NCBI GenBank assembly: GCA_050084515.1
Contig: CM114271.1
Coordinates: 53,382,001 to 53,446,000 of the forward strand
Origin: Blasia pusilla
Taxonomy: Eukaryota > Marchantiophyta > Marchantiopsida > Blasiales
Length of the DNA stretch: 64,000 bases
Direction of reading: 5' to 3'
This document shows positions 23,267-36,729 of the stretch, piece by piece (within the stretch, counting starts at the first letter, position 1; every line of letters begins with the position of its first letter). Under the pieces are notes generated by a model that worked only from the letters and a program-made list of their open reading frames with translations, did no database searches and was not told where the DNA came from. The position numbers were made by a program, and so were the translations under genes.

Positions 23267-26200
23267 ATGTCGTTTAATTTCTTCAAGCAATTCAAGCTCA
23301 AAACTCCATCGGAGCTGGTCAAGGTCACCCGGGAAGCGCTGCTAGCGCTTGATTCCAAGACTGTCGCTGAAGTCCGCCTCCTGGACAAGGTGAGATAGAG
23401 AGGTAGAGGAGTTCGCCTGACCTGGAATCTGCCTGATTTGTACTGGTCTTGAATTGTGCTCCGTGAATGGTTCCCTCACACTTGGCGATCCGAACTCGCC
23501 CGTTCATGGAGCCGAAATTGCATGGCCACCGGGACCGAGACGAAATCCTCTGTGTCGGCGGGAAGGCGTCTGCAATTGACTGACTACTCGGAGCCGCCTG
23601 CCATCTTGCTTCACAGAACCACTTGCCTTGGGGTGGGTGCATTCATGTAGAGGATGACCCTTCCGACTTTTGTGGTTTGATAATCTCACATCGCCTTCGT
23701 AGTCGGAGGGTTGTGCTGTCGAGTAGAGCGAGTCGTGCAAAGGCCGTCCTGTAGATACCTGAAGGAGCCTCCGAATGGCAGGAAAACAAATGCTTCTTAT
23801 TGAGCTCTTGTTGTCGAAGCCGGGGTTTCCAGTACTGGTTGCCCTTGTATGACACCAGAAACAGAAGAAATCCTGCAGATGTGCTTAGCTAGGAACAACT
23901 GGGTATGTTTAGGAAGGTTTACAGGACAATCAGAAGGTAGCTTCATGCAGAATCCACGTGAATCGCAACTGGGACAGGCCGATGTTGACGGAATGTCGGC
24001 ATTCGAGCTGAGATCGGCGTGTGATCGCTTCGTGTGATCTGTCGGTCGATGAATGAATTGCGGATTTCAATAGGGATGCGCGAGTTTTTGATTATGCACG
24101 GACATGTTGCAGGCACTCGAGGAGGTGGACAAGAACTTGGTGGCAATGAAGCACATGCTCTTGGGCGAGGGTGATGCAGAGCCAAACCCCGAGCAGGTTT
24201 CTCAGCTCACTGTTGAGGCTTGCAAGGATGACTTTTTGGAACTTCTAGTGCAAAAGCTGCCCTCACTGGGCTGGGATGTAGGCCCTCTTATACTCTCCTC
24301 TGTGCACGACTCATTAGTTTGCTGTTATATTTTTCCGGTAGTCCATAGTTAGCTTCAATTTCTTCCGGAAGTTATGAACTACTACAGTTCCATTAGGAGT
24401 GATGACAGTAGAGTGGATTCCAGTTTGTAACAAGTATTGATTTAAGTAGTATTCACAGTTTCCATAAAATTCGTAGAACTTTCGTAGTGCTGAATGGGCC
24501 TTCACAATGGACCCAGTGCCATGGCATGACTCTTTATAACCTCCACACTACCGTGCTGTTTAATCATGCAGATAATTTCTATTGGAATGAATGGACATTG
24601 TTTTAGTACCTGGAACCAAATGTAAATGCCAGTGCTCACTACTGCCAGTAGATTGAGAATTTCCTATCTTTGTTTTCCAGGCGAGAAAGGACTCGGTGAA
24701 TATATGGTGCACATTGTTGAGACAGAATGTTGCGGGTAGACAGCATGGTTTGGAATTCATAGAAAAGCATACTGAGCTACTTGACTTCCTTGTCTCATGG
24801 TAGGTATGTTCTCTGCCCCTGTTCACGGTGCATGTTGTATTGCTTCTTAATTGCCCCTATATATCTCTCAAATCTTATTGCGCATGAAGAATCCAATATC
24901 ATTGCCTGGTTCCTTTCCTTTGTTTATTGTTCCTGATTGTGCTGCAAGGTCATCTCTTGTTTATCACGTTTCTTAGTAAGAGCCATTATTCTGTTTTCAA
25001 CTGGTTTTGGCAGCTATGAAACCAAGGAGATAGCTCTCAACTGCGGGAACATGCTTAGAGAGTGTGCACGATATCCCAGCCTAGCCAAGTAAGCCTCTAT
25101 CTGCACACACTCTGATGAGACAAAAATTTGGTCTGTCTTCTGGCATCAATAGTGTCTCTTCGCTGCAAGATAAGTTAGGACACACTTCAAAATTGTAGGC
25201 AGCCATAATAAGGGCTGCTGGCCACAAAACCATCTTACAAAAGAGACTAGTAGTTTGTTCCAACTAGTAGATCAAGCAGTAGATGTTTGCTGCTGCTTGG
25301 CACACTTCATATTAACAGGAATAACATTGTATATGAATGTACCCATTGAATGCAGATACATGCTGGAATCAGCAAGTTTCGAGCTGTTTTTCAAATATGT
25401 GGAGCTTCCAAATTTTGATATTGCTTCTGATGCATTTTCCACTTTCAAGGTTGGGCCCTTCGTAACATCAACTTATGCCAAGTATTGTGGGTGTACTTGG
25501 GAAAATGCCGATCAGTCCGGAATTTTGGTGATGTTCTACTGCACCAAAAATGTCATGTGACCAGCCCAAGAGTTGAAATCAGTTTTCTGAAGCAGCAGAA
25601 TGTGCTATGACTGTAATGAGGATGTCGTGGGTAAAATTATGGTCAAGGTTCACAGTGGACTCCACGGGAATTTAAGGGACAGTTGAATTTCTATCTTCAG
25701 TCCTCTCTTCCTTCTCACTTACATTTCCAATTGCAGCTTTCTGATAATTGAAGACACTGCTTTTGTATGTGCAGGAACTACTCACTAGACACGAGACAAT
25801 TGTCTGCGAATACCTCACCACTCATTATATTCAGGTAAGGTGGTGTCCTCCTTTGTCATCATCATGACAAATATCAAGTTCTCTATAAGACCATGAGGAA
25901 ATTTAGTTTTTTTTTTGTTTTCAAAATTGACTTCATTGCGAAAGAAATTAACCACTTAAGGTGTATTTTGATAGTATGAGCTAAACTTATCTATGCTCGA
26001 TTGGATCTTGTTTAATGGTGTCTTCAGAGAAGCTTGTGAACTGTGATGGTAAGTCTGTTTCTTGGTTATTGAAGTAATTCCTCGCACAGTTTTTCAGGCT
26101 ATATGACAGGCTCCTCAGCTCCAGTAATTATGTAACTCGACGGCAATCTCTTAAAGTGAGTTCTTTGTCCTAAATGTGTGCAACTGTAATGAGAAGCACG

Positions 26201-29200
26201 AGGGATGATCACTGAAAGTATATACGCAAAACACTTTGTGCTTGCCTAACAGGCAAGGTGAAACCAATAACTGTCTCTTAATTTAACTACTCCTTAAATC
26301 TAACGCGTGTCAGCAATAGAAGAGCTTTCAAAGGACAGGTGTCAACATGAGAGGAAGGTTTCTCTAACTCCATCCTCTGTTACTAGTATATAAATAATGC
26401 AAGAAGGGTGGGGCTAATTTTTTTTACTAGCTCTTCAGCTTCTGAAGTGAATCCTTGAAAAGGAAGGACCTTTCTAAAACAGCATTGACCACTTGTTTAC
26501 ACAAGAGTGGATTGTATGCATGGAGGGGTGCTTGTGAAAGTAATATTGCACGGCTTTACCATCCCCATGTTTGTTGGAATTTCCCTATCACCAATGGACA
26601 GCAAGTCTCGTAAAATTGAACTAAGGCCTGAGATAGAGGAGCCACATTTAGAAATGTATGAACTTCTACGTGATGGAGTTGCTATCAGTCTTTCTAATTT
26701 AACTTCTTATTCCCTTTTGTCGCTTTTGCATCTGTTATATTCTTCTTACGAGACATGTTTTAGTACAAGTTTGCATGACCCAATGAGTAGGTGTGATCTG
26801 TTTCCACATGTTCTTGATATATCCTTGGGCTGTTTGAAGCTGCTGGGAGAGTTTCTTCTGGAACGTTCAAATGCGCAAATCATGATGCAGTACATATCAG
26901 AAGTGCATAACCTGCGCACTATGATGACACTCATCAAGGTTTATCACCTTACTTTTCCACAGTAGATATGGGCAGTAGTCTAGAAGCTTACATGTATAGA
27001 GCTCTTCCATTTTCAAAGATTTTCTTGTCACCTGAGTTGCGGAGTTGGATCAGTGTCGAGTTTGTTACTTAGGCCTACGCAGTGACTTGTCATCTGGTTT
27101 CCCCTATCCTCACTTAACATATCGTGTGGAAAGATCTTTGTGGTGATTGCAGTATTGATTGAGGATACAATAGTATTTGCTACAACCCTTTGGAAGTCTA
27201 GAACTTTGCACCAATGCGATAGACGAGAATGCCAATGAATGAAGCTTCTTGAATGGATCTTATACATCATTGACACTACATTGTGCTGTCTCAATAGCCA
27301 GACTCGTCTTTTGCTATGTTTTGTTTTGTTTTGCAGGATCCCAGTAAAAATATTCAGTCTTCTGCTTTTCATGTCTTCAAGGTTTGTACCAATTTGGTGT
27401 TTGGTGAGGTTATATAATCTTCTGCGTACGTTTAGTTCTATTCAGCAGCAGTTTGAAAATGTGTATAATTAGTTTGCCAGAATTCTATCCAACCATGACT
27501 GACAGAGCTAACAGAACGCTTTATGTGGCTTGTATGAGTTACAGGTGTTTGTGGCTAACCCAAACAAAACTCCGGCTATTGTAAACATCCTGTACAAAAA
27601 TCGTGACAAACTGCTTAGATTTATCGACAATTTTCATCTTGACAAAGGTAAATGCTAGATAGTACATTTTGTCATCTCTCAACGTTTTCAATATTTCTCA
27701 GCTGTCATCAGAGACTGTACTCATTAAGTAGTGCCTATGGTCATAGGCCCCGCACCCTGGTTGGACGATGCTCGAGACTGGGATGGGTGTTGAGGGAGGA
27801 GAAGTGAAGAAGGTACCATATGAGAGGAGGGAGGCACTCTCGTGAAATGTGAGTGCTGACCAAACAAGGTGTTGATGCGGAGCTTCCAAGTGTCAAACCA
27901 GGAAGCTCTGCACCACACCATTTAACCTGATTGGGATCCCCAGTGAACACTACTTACCAGTGCATCAGCTATGGGGAATGAATCTAGGCTACTGAATGTG
28001 TTGAACAATTCTGGTGTTGCCAGCTTAGCAATATCAACGTATGCTCTTGCTCTGTGTGTTGTGAATTTTGTGCAGGAGACCAAGTAGTGACTAGAGGTTT
28101 CATCCCCACCGTCACATAAGGCGCAAGAGTTTAGTTGTGTTCCCATCCTGCTTTTCTTCTGGTTCAAGGGGATTTGCCCCTTGCGAAACTTGAACTTAAG
28201 CCAGGTTCCCAAGCAAGGGGTTCGCTGCAAATAGTTCTTCAGTCCTGCCTGCCGGTGGGGAAGAGCGGGCATCCTTGGGCCACTTCCTGCTTGATGTCAA
28301 ATATCCCTCTCTGCTGGCCATTCACCAGAACTCTACTCAATGTGTTCTGGTACATCTTGTCCGTCACCCTCCACATCTTTCCTTTGAGCCCGGCATTCCG
28401 CAAGCTATAAGATAGCTTGTTATGCCCTACGCTGTCATCAGAGAGATTAGTCTTGGCAGAAGTAACTGAAATCTGGTGCACATCTGGGAGATTTTCAAGG
28501 AATCATAACTGATGAAGTTGCCAGCTGGCATTCAAAAGTATCCAGGTTAGGTCGGTTTCCTGACAAGATGGACAGAGCATCAATAGTACTCGGCATGAGT
28601 TTCCGTAATGTGCAAGTGTTCATTTTTAGATGTCTCCTGCAAGAGATGAACCGTTCAGATATTTGATTCATTAATGCTCTCCAGCTTAATAGAGGGACTC
28701 TACTCATAGTAGTGCCTGTGGTAGTCTTGTGACTAAAGACTCCACACCCTGGTTAGACAGCTTTAGAGACTGGGATGGGTGCAGAGGAAGGAAAATATGG
28801 AGGAAGAATACAATGAGAGGAGGAAGACTCACCCATATGATGTGAGTGATCCTACATAGTGTTGGTCTTTGCCTTCCAGATCCATCCAAAACCCTATTTT
28901 TAACATTACCTCCCTTATGTGATTAGGGATCATAGATGTTCTGGATATCACTCTTTATGACATCATCTACATTACCTGATTGGGATCACCCCGACAGGTG
29001 CAGCAGCTTTGGGTAGCCAAGCTAGGCTACTGAATGTCACCAATGGCTGTTACTAGTTGAGGTTTTTTTCTGTTGTAAATGAAAATATGGAGACGGAGAC
29101 TTCCGTGTTGATGAATATCTATACACTAAAAATTCCCTCTTTCTAAAGCTGAGACAACTACAGTCGGCAGTGACCATGACCTACCCTGTATGATATGTTG

Positions 29201-29364
29201 GGATGGATCGCTGATGTTTGACATGGGATGTGAATAGCTTGCTCATAATGGATCTATTCATCTGACTGCTTGTGTGGGATGCATCTGCAGAAGATGATCA
29301 ATTTGAAGAGGAGAAGGAATTGCTGATTAAGGAAATTGAAGGACTGCAACCATCTGGGCATTAA
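23267..29364 (+). CDS. MO25: MO25/CAB39-like protein (11 exons)
   Basis: MO25 proteins are armadillo/HEAT-like helical scaffolds that bind and activate STE20/GCK-type kinases and, in plants and fungi, act in polarity and cytokinesis. Exons: 23267-23389, 24113-24277, 24681-24799, 25014-25088, 25356-25449, 25775-25834, 26090-26155, 26840-26938, 27337-27381, 27545-27647, 29291-29364. All junctions are GT-AG and phases agree; together they give 1,023 nt (340 residues), the usual family length. Signature stretches are the N-terminus MSFNFFKQFKLKTPSELVK, then ALNCGNMLREC, ASFELFFKYVELPNFD, SDAFSTFKELLTRHE, NYVTRRQSLKLLGEFLLER, VFVANPNK and the C-terminal FEEEKELLIKEIEGL. The start is the first ATG of a conserved MO25 N-terminus. 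Several introns are long; the last (27648-29290) holds LINE insertions. No frame break is seen, so the gene looks functional. Confidence 0.95.
27715..28430 (-). mobile_element. 5'-truncated, internally deleted LINE in MO25 intron 10
   Basis: The element is flanked by an exact 14-bp target-site duplication, GCTGTCATCAGAGA (27701-27714 and 28431-28444). On the minus strand it encodes a reverse-transcriptase fragment with KMYQNTL and the motif QEVAQGCPL. It then jumps to a C-terminal zinc-binding region (CALCDGGDETSSHYLVSC) typical of plant non-LTR elements, so most of the RT palm and thumb are missing. The 3' end is the GGCACTACTTAATGAGTAC motif. It is a dead, non-autonomous copy inserted antisense to the host gene and removed with the intron. 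Confidence 0.85.
28706..29040 (-). mobile_element. Second LINE 3'-end copy in MO25 intron 10
   Basis: This about 335-bp segment is a diverged copy of the 3' end of the LINE at 27715-28430, in the same orientation. Both share AGTAGTGCCTRTGGT, CACCCTGGTTRGAC, GAGACTGGGATGGGTG and TACCTGATTGGGATC blocks in the same order, and both extend to GGCTACTGAATGT. Only the last few codons and the 3' untranslated part are present. No target-site duplication was found. Confidence 0.65.
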
Positions 29365-31457
29365 AGAAGGCTTGTTTGGGTGCCAATGGATGGAACTGAT
29401 GTTGATTCTCCCTTGACTGAAAGGCAATCATGGCTAAACTTCATGCTCTGCATCGATTCAGCACTGCAAAGGTTCTACATTCATTAACCTGCAGGCATGA
29501 ATTCGGCTGCCATCAATCCTACTCGAATCACTTATCCATTGGGGGTACATTCTTGTGGTGGAACTCTGTGCACCCCTTTCAAATTGGAGAGTTTTCTGTC
29601 AATGATTGACCAAGTCTTGAAGACAATGCACGCGTACTATACGTTGCTTACTTTATCATCTGTGGGGCCAAATCACAACACGGAGCTAGCCAAATATTAT
29701 AGCGAGGGATGAGTCTGTCCCATTTATTCTCTATTCTATGTAAGGTGGAATAGAGACAAAGAGAAGCTTTCACAGCCCCTTAGAATTTTGGGGTGCTACA
29801 ACACCACAGCGTTTCAGGTCAGGGTAGCTCTAGCTGAGATTCCTGTGATGAAGCCGAGCAAAGTTTCTTCTCAGGTTTATTTGATGGTCCATACCCTCCC
29901 TCCACTTTAGGCTTAGCAACATTTAGAAAGTAGCTCATAACACCACAGATCTTAGGCTGTTGAGAGTCATGGACCATGCAAATAATTTTGAGAATTGAAC
30001 TTACGAGTATTGCAACTGCGGTGTGCGTACTCCCCTGCTGACAAAATGAGAGTGCGACCTTCCCACACACATCATCTGGTTTCTTCTCTCTCAATCTCGT
30101 CACCTGCATGGAACTTCATCCAGCACAAGGAGCAGTGGGCTATGGCATTGGCTAAAAGTCCCAAAGCTGGTACTAGGGGAGGATTCTATCACCTTGGTTG
30201 AAATACCCGAGATTGCACCAAAGGTGCTGCATCGTAATCTCTAGCAGTATCCAGCTAGGATGTGGTGTCTCATATCTTCTCCTGCAATAATTAGTTTTTG
30301 TCTCGGGCACCAGTTTCCGCTGAATTGTGGTGCCATAAAATACACTGACGGTTGTATGAAGGTCTGATGTCCATCACTCAATGAACAGAATATCTATTTA
30401 GGGCATGGGCTGAGTAAAGATGATACACTCTGAGGGCCTTGAAGAACTGTTTCTGATTTTGAGGAGCAACTTGTTTGCCACTCCCCTGCACTTTTCTTGC
30501 TCAAATGAAAGAGTTATTCTGTACTAAAGTCACCCTTTCCCTCAAGGCCTATGATGCGTTTAGTTCTTGACATGCTGGGATGATACGCCATGGTTAGCAA
30601 TTGATTGAAAAAATGATGCTCGGATTCGACAAGACGATGTGGCATGATTGGATATTCAGTCATGAAAAGATACGTTTTGATCTCAGGAACGGCGTAGAGA
30701 TGTGTTCTTAAATTGAAAGACATGTCTAGTGCTTAATTGAATGGAATTTTTACGTGCAATCGACACTTGGACAGTCCAAAGAGGTGAATATTATCAGTAG
30801 ATACAGTAGTAGGAAGCGAAAGTAAGGCAAATGTGCAGTTTAGATTCTATGGCGAGAAACACGCCTTTGAAAAGACTAATCTTGGTGAATAAAAGCACTT
30901 GAATAGTACACTTTTAATGGCCCGAAGGATTTACGCTTTAACATCGTGAGGTGTGTCGAAATCCAGTGAGGAGGAGAAGTCCGATTGTGATAGTGAAGAT
31001 AGTTTGATCTGAATTTTTGGAGAAAAAAACCAAATAAACTTGAAGATACTGGCAATCTGGTCGGGGAAAAACATTGGGCTCTCAACATTCCGGTGCCCTA
31101 AATGATGCTTGACAACAGCCAGTGCACGATGCATTCATCACCTTGTCTTCCACCATTGGTAGGGTTGTCGAGTGGGGCATTGGGCAATAGCTCATTTGTA
31201 ATTTTGGGCGAGGGTTGGTGTGTAGGAAGCAATAGACTATGCTCGATTGGAGGGGTTCAACTTGAGGGAAAATTGTTTTGCTCCTTTATGTGATGGTGTG
31301 TCTATGGATGTAGTGGTTTATTTGTTATATGTAGGTCAATTCATGATTGTGTGCAGAATATACGCAATATACGCATGACAACTTTTGCAAATGCCCACCA
31401 AGGGGTGTATTCGAAGTGGAGGCTTTGACAATATCATCTTTTCATAATTAAGGTTTA
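29365..31457. other. MO25 3' flank and spacer
   Basis: The first part is presumably the MO25 3' untranslated region. The rest is of mixed composition without recognisable genes. Open frames of 60-100 codons on both strands carry no domain signals. Confidence 0.4.
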
Positions 31458-31673
31458 CTAGTGAGGTGCCCGTGCGATGCTCGGGAAATAAAAAAGTGTT
31501 TGAAGAGTTGGTTTATAGACCGTGAAAGGAAGAGATTAATGATGATGCACATACAATCAAATTTTTTTCTTACTATCCGTAGCATGTGAAACATTTTCTT
31601 GCTGCCTAGTTGCCACGCGTCAAGTGGAGAGGTGTTCGCAAATCAAGGAGGCACTCTCCCATAATAATATAGA
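31458..31673 (-). mobile_element. Short Helitron with intact ends, copy 5
   Basis: On the minus strand the 216-bp element begins TCTATATTATTATGGGAGAG and ends CTAG. Near its 3' end is a hairpin-forming segment, CCCGAGCATCGCACGGG. The flanking bases are A (31457) and T (31674), the A/T insertion site of Helitrons. This is the best preserved copy and defines the family termini. It has no coding capacity and would depend on a RepHel element elsewhere. Confidence 0.75.
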
Positions 31674-33257
31674 TGAGTATAAGCTAGTGTAAGATTTTTC
31701 CAACGTGTAATAAATCTGGATTCCCTCACGCCGAAGAAGGTTTGGCTCGACCCTTGTTCAATATATCAAAGAGCGGTGTGCTTTCAAGCTGATTTTTTAA
31801 CTCCTTTATATGATTGTGTACATTTGGATATGATGGTTTATATGGGATGTTTGAATAAAGATTTATTTATGTGTTTGTGACAACAATATTTGTTTTGTAA
31901 CAAAGTATATGCATACGAGAAAGATAATGCCATCTTTATGATTGAATCCCTTCTATAGTGATAAAAAGAAGATGTGAATATCCTTCTATGATGTATTCAC
32001 GTTGCTTTAATATATAACATTAAGAATTCCACGCCTAGGTTAGAGTGATGGAAATGAAAATAGGCAATACCAATTCCCATACATACAAATGGAAATGAAA
32101 ATTGGTTGAATATTTATGGTTAACCTATCAATTGGAGAATTGGCTTGTGAAACCTTTGGACAAATGTTGTAATTTTAGAGTTGAACATGCAAGAAGTTAA
32201 ATGCAATAAAAGTGTAGATGGATCTCCAAAGGAATATGTTTTACAATAAAAAATATGATATGAAACTGCATTATTTAAAAAATTAAAAGTTCTTATACTT
32301 CAATTTGAAGCAAGAAAATTAATCTTTGACCTAACCTCCCTATTCGGGAAAAAAAAGAAATCCTATATTTCCCTATTTATAAAAAAATATCTCTCACTAT
32401 TTTGAAGATTTTTCTTGTCTTACTATTCTCATATTCCCCCTCCCCATCTTTGACCTAACATTCCTTTTTCTTTTTCAAAAGATAGACTCTAAGTTCGATT
32501 TTCCCTTCATACCAAACTTGAAAATCTAATTTTTTTCCCACAAGTAAATTTCTAATTGATTTTTTTAATATGCAAAAAAAGTTAAAGACCAAGACAAAGT
32601 TTTGGAAAATAAAAAGGAAAGGGTAATTTTTAGAGGCTCTACAAGTAGCTCTTGTTTTTGGTTCTCTTCATACATTGACTTACAACCTCTCCATTTGTAT
32701 AGTCTCCACTCACTATGTGTATGATTCTTATCTCTGAATTTTCTCACAATGATGATTATGCTAGTACATGTGATCCATTTGCTCTTCTTTGTGGAAAAAG
32801 GGGTCTTTGAGGAGACAACACTAGTTTAATCTTAAGAAACTAATATCAAAATTAAATCTATTAAGCTATGCCCTCTCTTTTATCTATTCTCTCCTTCGTA
32901 TAGGGATAAAATAAAAACTAATAATGGAAAAAGGCTTCACATGTGGCATGAAGAAAGGGCCTTCTTGAATTTTCTCTAAGGATTACCACATTTATTGGTA
33001 TAAATAATTTTCTACCATGGTGTACATTTCTCAATTCACAAGAAATCCAACTTAAAAAATTCAACTGGTTTAATGCTAGTGTAAGAATTTGTCAATTTGA
33101 AGAAAAGAAGAGGAATTGACTCCTTTACCATTTTAAGTGATCCTTCTTCCTTCAAATACAAATGGAAAAACACACACGTAAGAATAATATAAAATTATGA
33201 TTTATATCACTAGCTATCCGATATGTTTATGGTTTTCTAGTTAGTTCCTATTATTCC
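31674..33257. other. AT-rich spacer, nothing recognised
   Basis: No gene, RNA or repeat family was recognised in this AT-rich stretch. Confidence 0.4.
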
Positions 33258-33475
33258 AAATGAAATAATTGTATTTCATGAGTAAAGAAAAACTTCACGG
33301 GTATTGCCCTCCAATTATTGGAGGGCAATGTGCCAACGTTATTTTTCTTTTAAGTTTCCATGTCAAATGAAATAATTGTATTTCATAAGTAAAGAAAAAA
33401 TTCATGGGTATTGTAGAGGCATGGAAACTTAAAAGAAAAATAACGTTGCCACATTGCCTTCCAATAATTGGAGGA
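33258..33475. repeat. Compound foldback: direct repeats interleaved with inverted arms
   Basis: Order is direct repeat 1 (33258-33306), left arm (33307-33362), direct repeat 2 (33365-33413), right arm (33420-33475). The 49-bp direct repeats differ at three positions, and the 56-bp inverted arms differ at three positions. The left arm starts with its own small palindrome, CCCTCCAATTATTGGAGGG. No coding content is present. It resembles a foldback element whose left arm and flank were duplicated. Confidence 0.9.
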
Positions 33476-35981
33476 CCAAATACATGGAAATAGGATTGAT
33501 ATTTTCATTTTCTTGATAAGTGTAAAGTTGCAAGGATATGGACAAGTCCATCTTGTGGAAGCAATTAGAGAGAAAAGTCCTTGAAATGTGTTTCTTGCCC
33601 TAGGATGCAAGAAATTTCCTACTTGTGGGTACTTGATATTGGGGGCACCAAGGAGAGGGGATGAGTCATAGGGTCGGACATGAAGGATGTTTGGGGTTGG
33701 GAAGTGTTGGAAGAGATGAGGAAAAGTTTTTTGGTCGTAGATTGCAAGACCAATGCTCAAGCGCAAGAAAATTTTGGCATGGACTTGTTCACCTCTACCC
33801 ATGTATAAACTTAAGTCTATGGAGTTGTTTAAGTGCTCGGATAAGGGATTTTTTTGTGTGCAGCTTTGGGCTAGTTGGTCCTTAGAATATGAACTTCATG
33901 TATCATGAGTCCTATATGATTGGATCATGTTGATCATATCTTGATATATAGTGGCAAAATGGTGAGGTAACTAGTGGCTTCGATGACTAGATGCCCAACT
34001 TGAAAGTATTGGATCTCTTTGCAATCATCCCACAAATTTTATGCACTCTTTTGTGCTAATAAATTAAGGAAGAGGAAGAAAAAGGAGAACCAACGCGCAT
34101 GGCTTGCAACAAGTCCACCTATGGCCCGCGATGGCCCGTGTCGAGCCCACACCGGCGCACTAGCCTACCCAAGGCCTCCATTGGGCTTGCGACGTGAGCG
34201 TCCTCCATGGGCTTAATACGGGCTTTGTGCGGGCTTAACATGGGCTTGGGCGCAGGCTTAATGTGGGCACATAGCCTACACACATGTTGAGTCTCGTCCA
34301 ACACCCTTAATCCAAGCCCGCATTTGCCCATTCATCTTTAGCTCGAGCGAGGGAAGCGTTTGGTATATCCGTTCCATGAATAGACAAGTCCATTTTTGTA
34401 CAACCTTGGTAACCATCATGACCAAATTTGGATGATACGAGTTAAGAGGAAGTTAAAATTTTTTAATTAAAATCTTTGAGAAAGCATAGTTCAACACCTC
34501 CAACTTATATTAAATCTTTTTATCTAATAAATAATTAATTATTTAGAGGGAAACCTAAAATTTATTTCCTTTATTTCTTATTCATGGGATTAGGGTCTCC
34601 AAAATTCTCACTTCTATTACTTTCTTGGTTAATGTTTGTTGTGTGCATACCTATTCCTATCATGCATACATAACATACACTCACATAACACAATACCTAT
34701 ACATCACATCCATATGTAACTATCACACATGAAGGCTCCACCTCTCTAAGCCTTCCCTTGGGGTATACCCCTCTCAAGGCCCCCAATGCTTCATAAAAGT
34801 GACCTATGCAGACAAGTCACCAAAACTTGCACAACAAACTCCTAACAAATCAAGAACCTCCAAGAAAGATCCCAAAATGAGATACATGTTACCTCCACAA
34901 AGACATACACACTTAATCTCCCAAACCTTGGCACACTATACACTCTCATAACATTTCAACATACCTTGACATGTTCTATATCAGAAGACAAAAGGAATGC
35001 CCTTTGTTTTCCTAAAAATTTCCCTAAATTTAAATTAGAAGTAAAAATTGAATCCCATAATATCCGAAGAGTTCAATTAACAATTACAACCTTAAATGTA
35101 TAAAGATGGGCCATAGGGACTTGATACCATAGAGTGATTAGAACCTTTTAGTAAATGTATGTCATTTCCTTATTATTATTAATCGCCATTCTCTATGTCA
35201 AGATTTAATCAATATTGATAAGAATCTTGTAACAAAATTTTCTTTTACAGAAATTTGGTGAAGATGTTAGCCAATTGTTGATTTGTGTTCATAATTACTA
35301 GCTCTTCTTCAACTACTAAGACTTTCTTTCTCTCTGATGAAATGATAATGCACCTTAAAGTGATTTGTCTTCTTATAAAACATTAAATTGCTAGCCAAAT
35401 GATCAAATAATATTGATATTATTTGCATATATGACAATTGGATCTAAACATTCTTAATCTACATACGCTTGTTGATGATAAGAAAAAAATTGGTTATTTC
35501 TATATATATAACTTCAAAATTTTGGAAAATGATGAAATAGTGAATTCCAAATTAAATTTTGAACTCCGTATATCTTGAGATTCACTTAACTACTAGCAAT
35601 ATAAGATTTTCGTAATAATTTCAGAAATTGACTAACCAAACCAAATGTATAATTGAGGTATGGCCTTATGATAGTCAAATGAATTCAATTCCCCACCATA
35701 GTATGACACTTATTGGGGCTAATTATCTCATAATCTTCATCTGATCTAATCTATGCTTAACACTTTAGCCCATTAATTTGCACCAAGATTGGTTTGCACA
35801 TCATTAGGCTTGACTCATAAAGCTTGTTAAGCATGTATTTGACGCTGCACTCCCCTTGTCAACTTAGGGCCCATGTGTGGCTCCCAAGTCTCCATCATGA
35901 CTACGGTAGGACTCTCCAATACGGGTATGGGTGGTTGCTATTGTGCAACCCCATGTGGTAAAACAAAACTCAACTGCTCCC
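33476..35981. other. Gene-free spacer left of the Gypsy pair
   Basis: Mixed to AT-rich sequence. A short GC-rich patch near 34100-34330 contains GGGCTTAA..GGGCTT repeats and chance open frames. No domain was recognised. Confidence 0.4.
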
Positions 35982-36612
35982 TATCGAGCGCATACATATC
36001 GCTACACAACATACATCGCTGTCATCGAACACACACACAAACATACCCGATCCCATGCTAACTCATGGCATCCATATATAGAGGCAAGAAGTACCAAAAT
36101 ATCTCCAATTAAAGTAAGATCCAATCTCTCTCTACACCATCTCACACCATAGCTCTCAAAGGTGTGCACTCTCTCTTATGTCAAACCAAACCTACTCTCC
36201 TAATGAGAGGCTTGGGTTACACTCACAAGGCAAGCAAGACCATAGCTCTGCCGCCTCATGCCAAGAGGTTCAACAAAGAGAGAATGAGCTCTCAAGCTCT
36301 CTCTCTTGGAGGTATACCCCCTGCCCTCTCAACGATAATCTATGCTTGTAGGTCAGCTCCTTGGCTCTTGACCTGCTGTAGCGGGTCAAGGGCCACTTCC
36401 AAAAGTGGAAATTCAACTATCCCCAATATAGAAACTTACTCGAAATAGTAAGTTTCTCTATATGGCTCCAAATGAGCGGAAACAAAGGGAAAACCTGCTC
36501 TCTCAGGTTTCTCGGGGCCTCAACAAGTCATCCTCACCCTCCCAGGCTTGTCCTCCACTACTCGTGTAGACGCTCTACTAGATCCCACTGATCTATAATA
36601 ACAGTCGTGACA
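35982..36612 (-). repeat. 3' LTR of Gypsy element B
   Basis: The minus strand starts TGTCACGACTGTTAT and ends near GCGCTCGATA. It matches the LTR at 51570-52203 along its whole length, with shared blocks such as ATGAGCTCTCAAGCTCTCTC and AGTAAGTTTCTCTATATGGC on the plus strand. The terminal CA has become TA. It contains the additional TTGGAGATATTTTGG segment at its end (36108 downward), as in the plus-strand element. Confidence 0.8.
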
Positions 36613-36729
36613 TCCCCTATAGCCTCGTGCAAACTTTCATCTCCTCTATGTGGAGGACCGTGAACCACACTCATTGTTGTGGCTACTATCTCGGGCATAC
36701 CTACAACACATCCAAAGAGGTCCAATGAT

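Noticed and set aside
26507-26965. 152-codon open frame within the MO25 gene as a separate gene
   Set aside because: Only its last third is coding: 26840-26938 is MO25 exon 8 with proper acceptor and donor; the rest is intron read-through.
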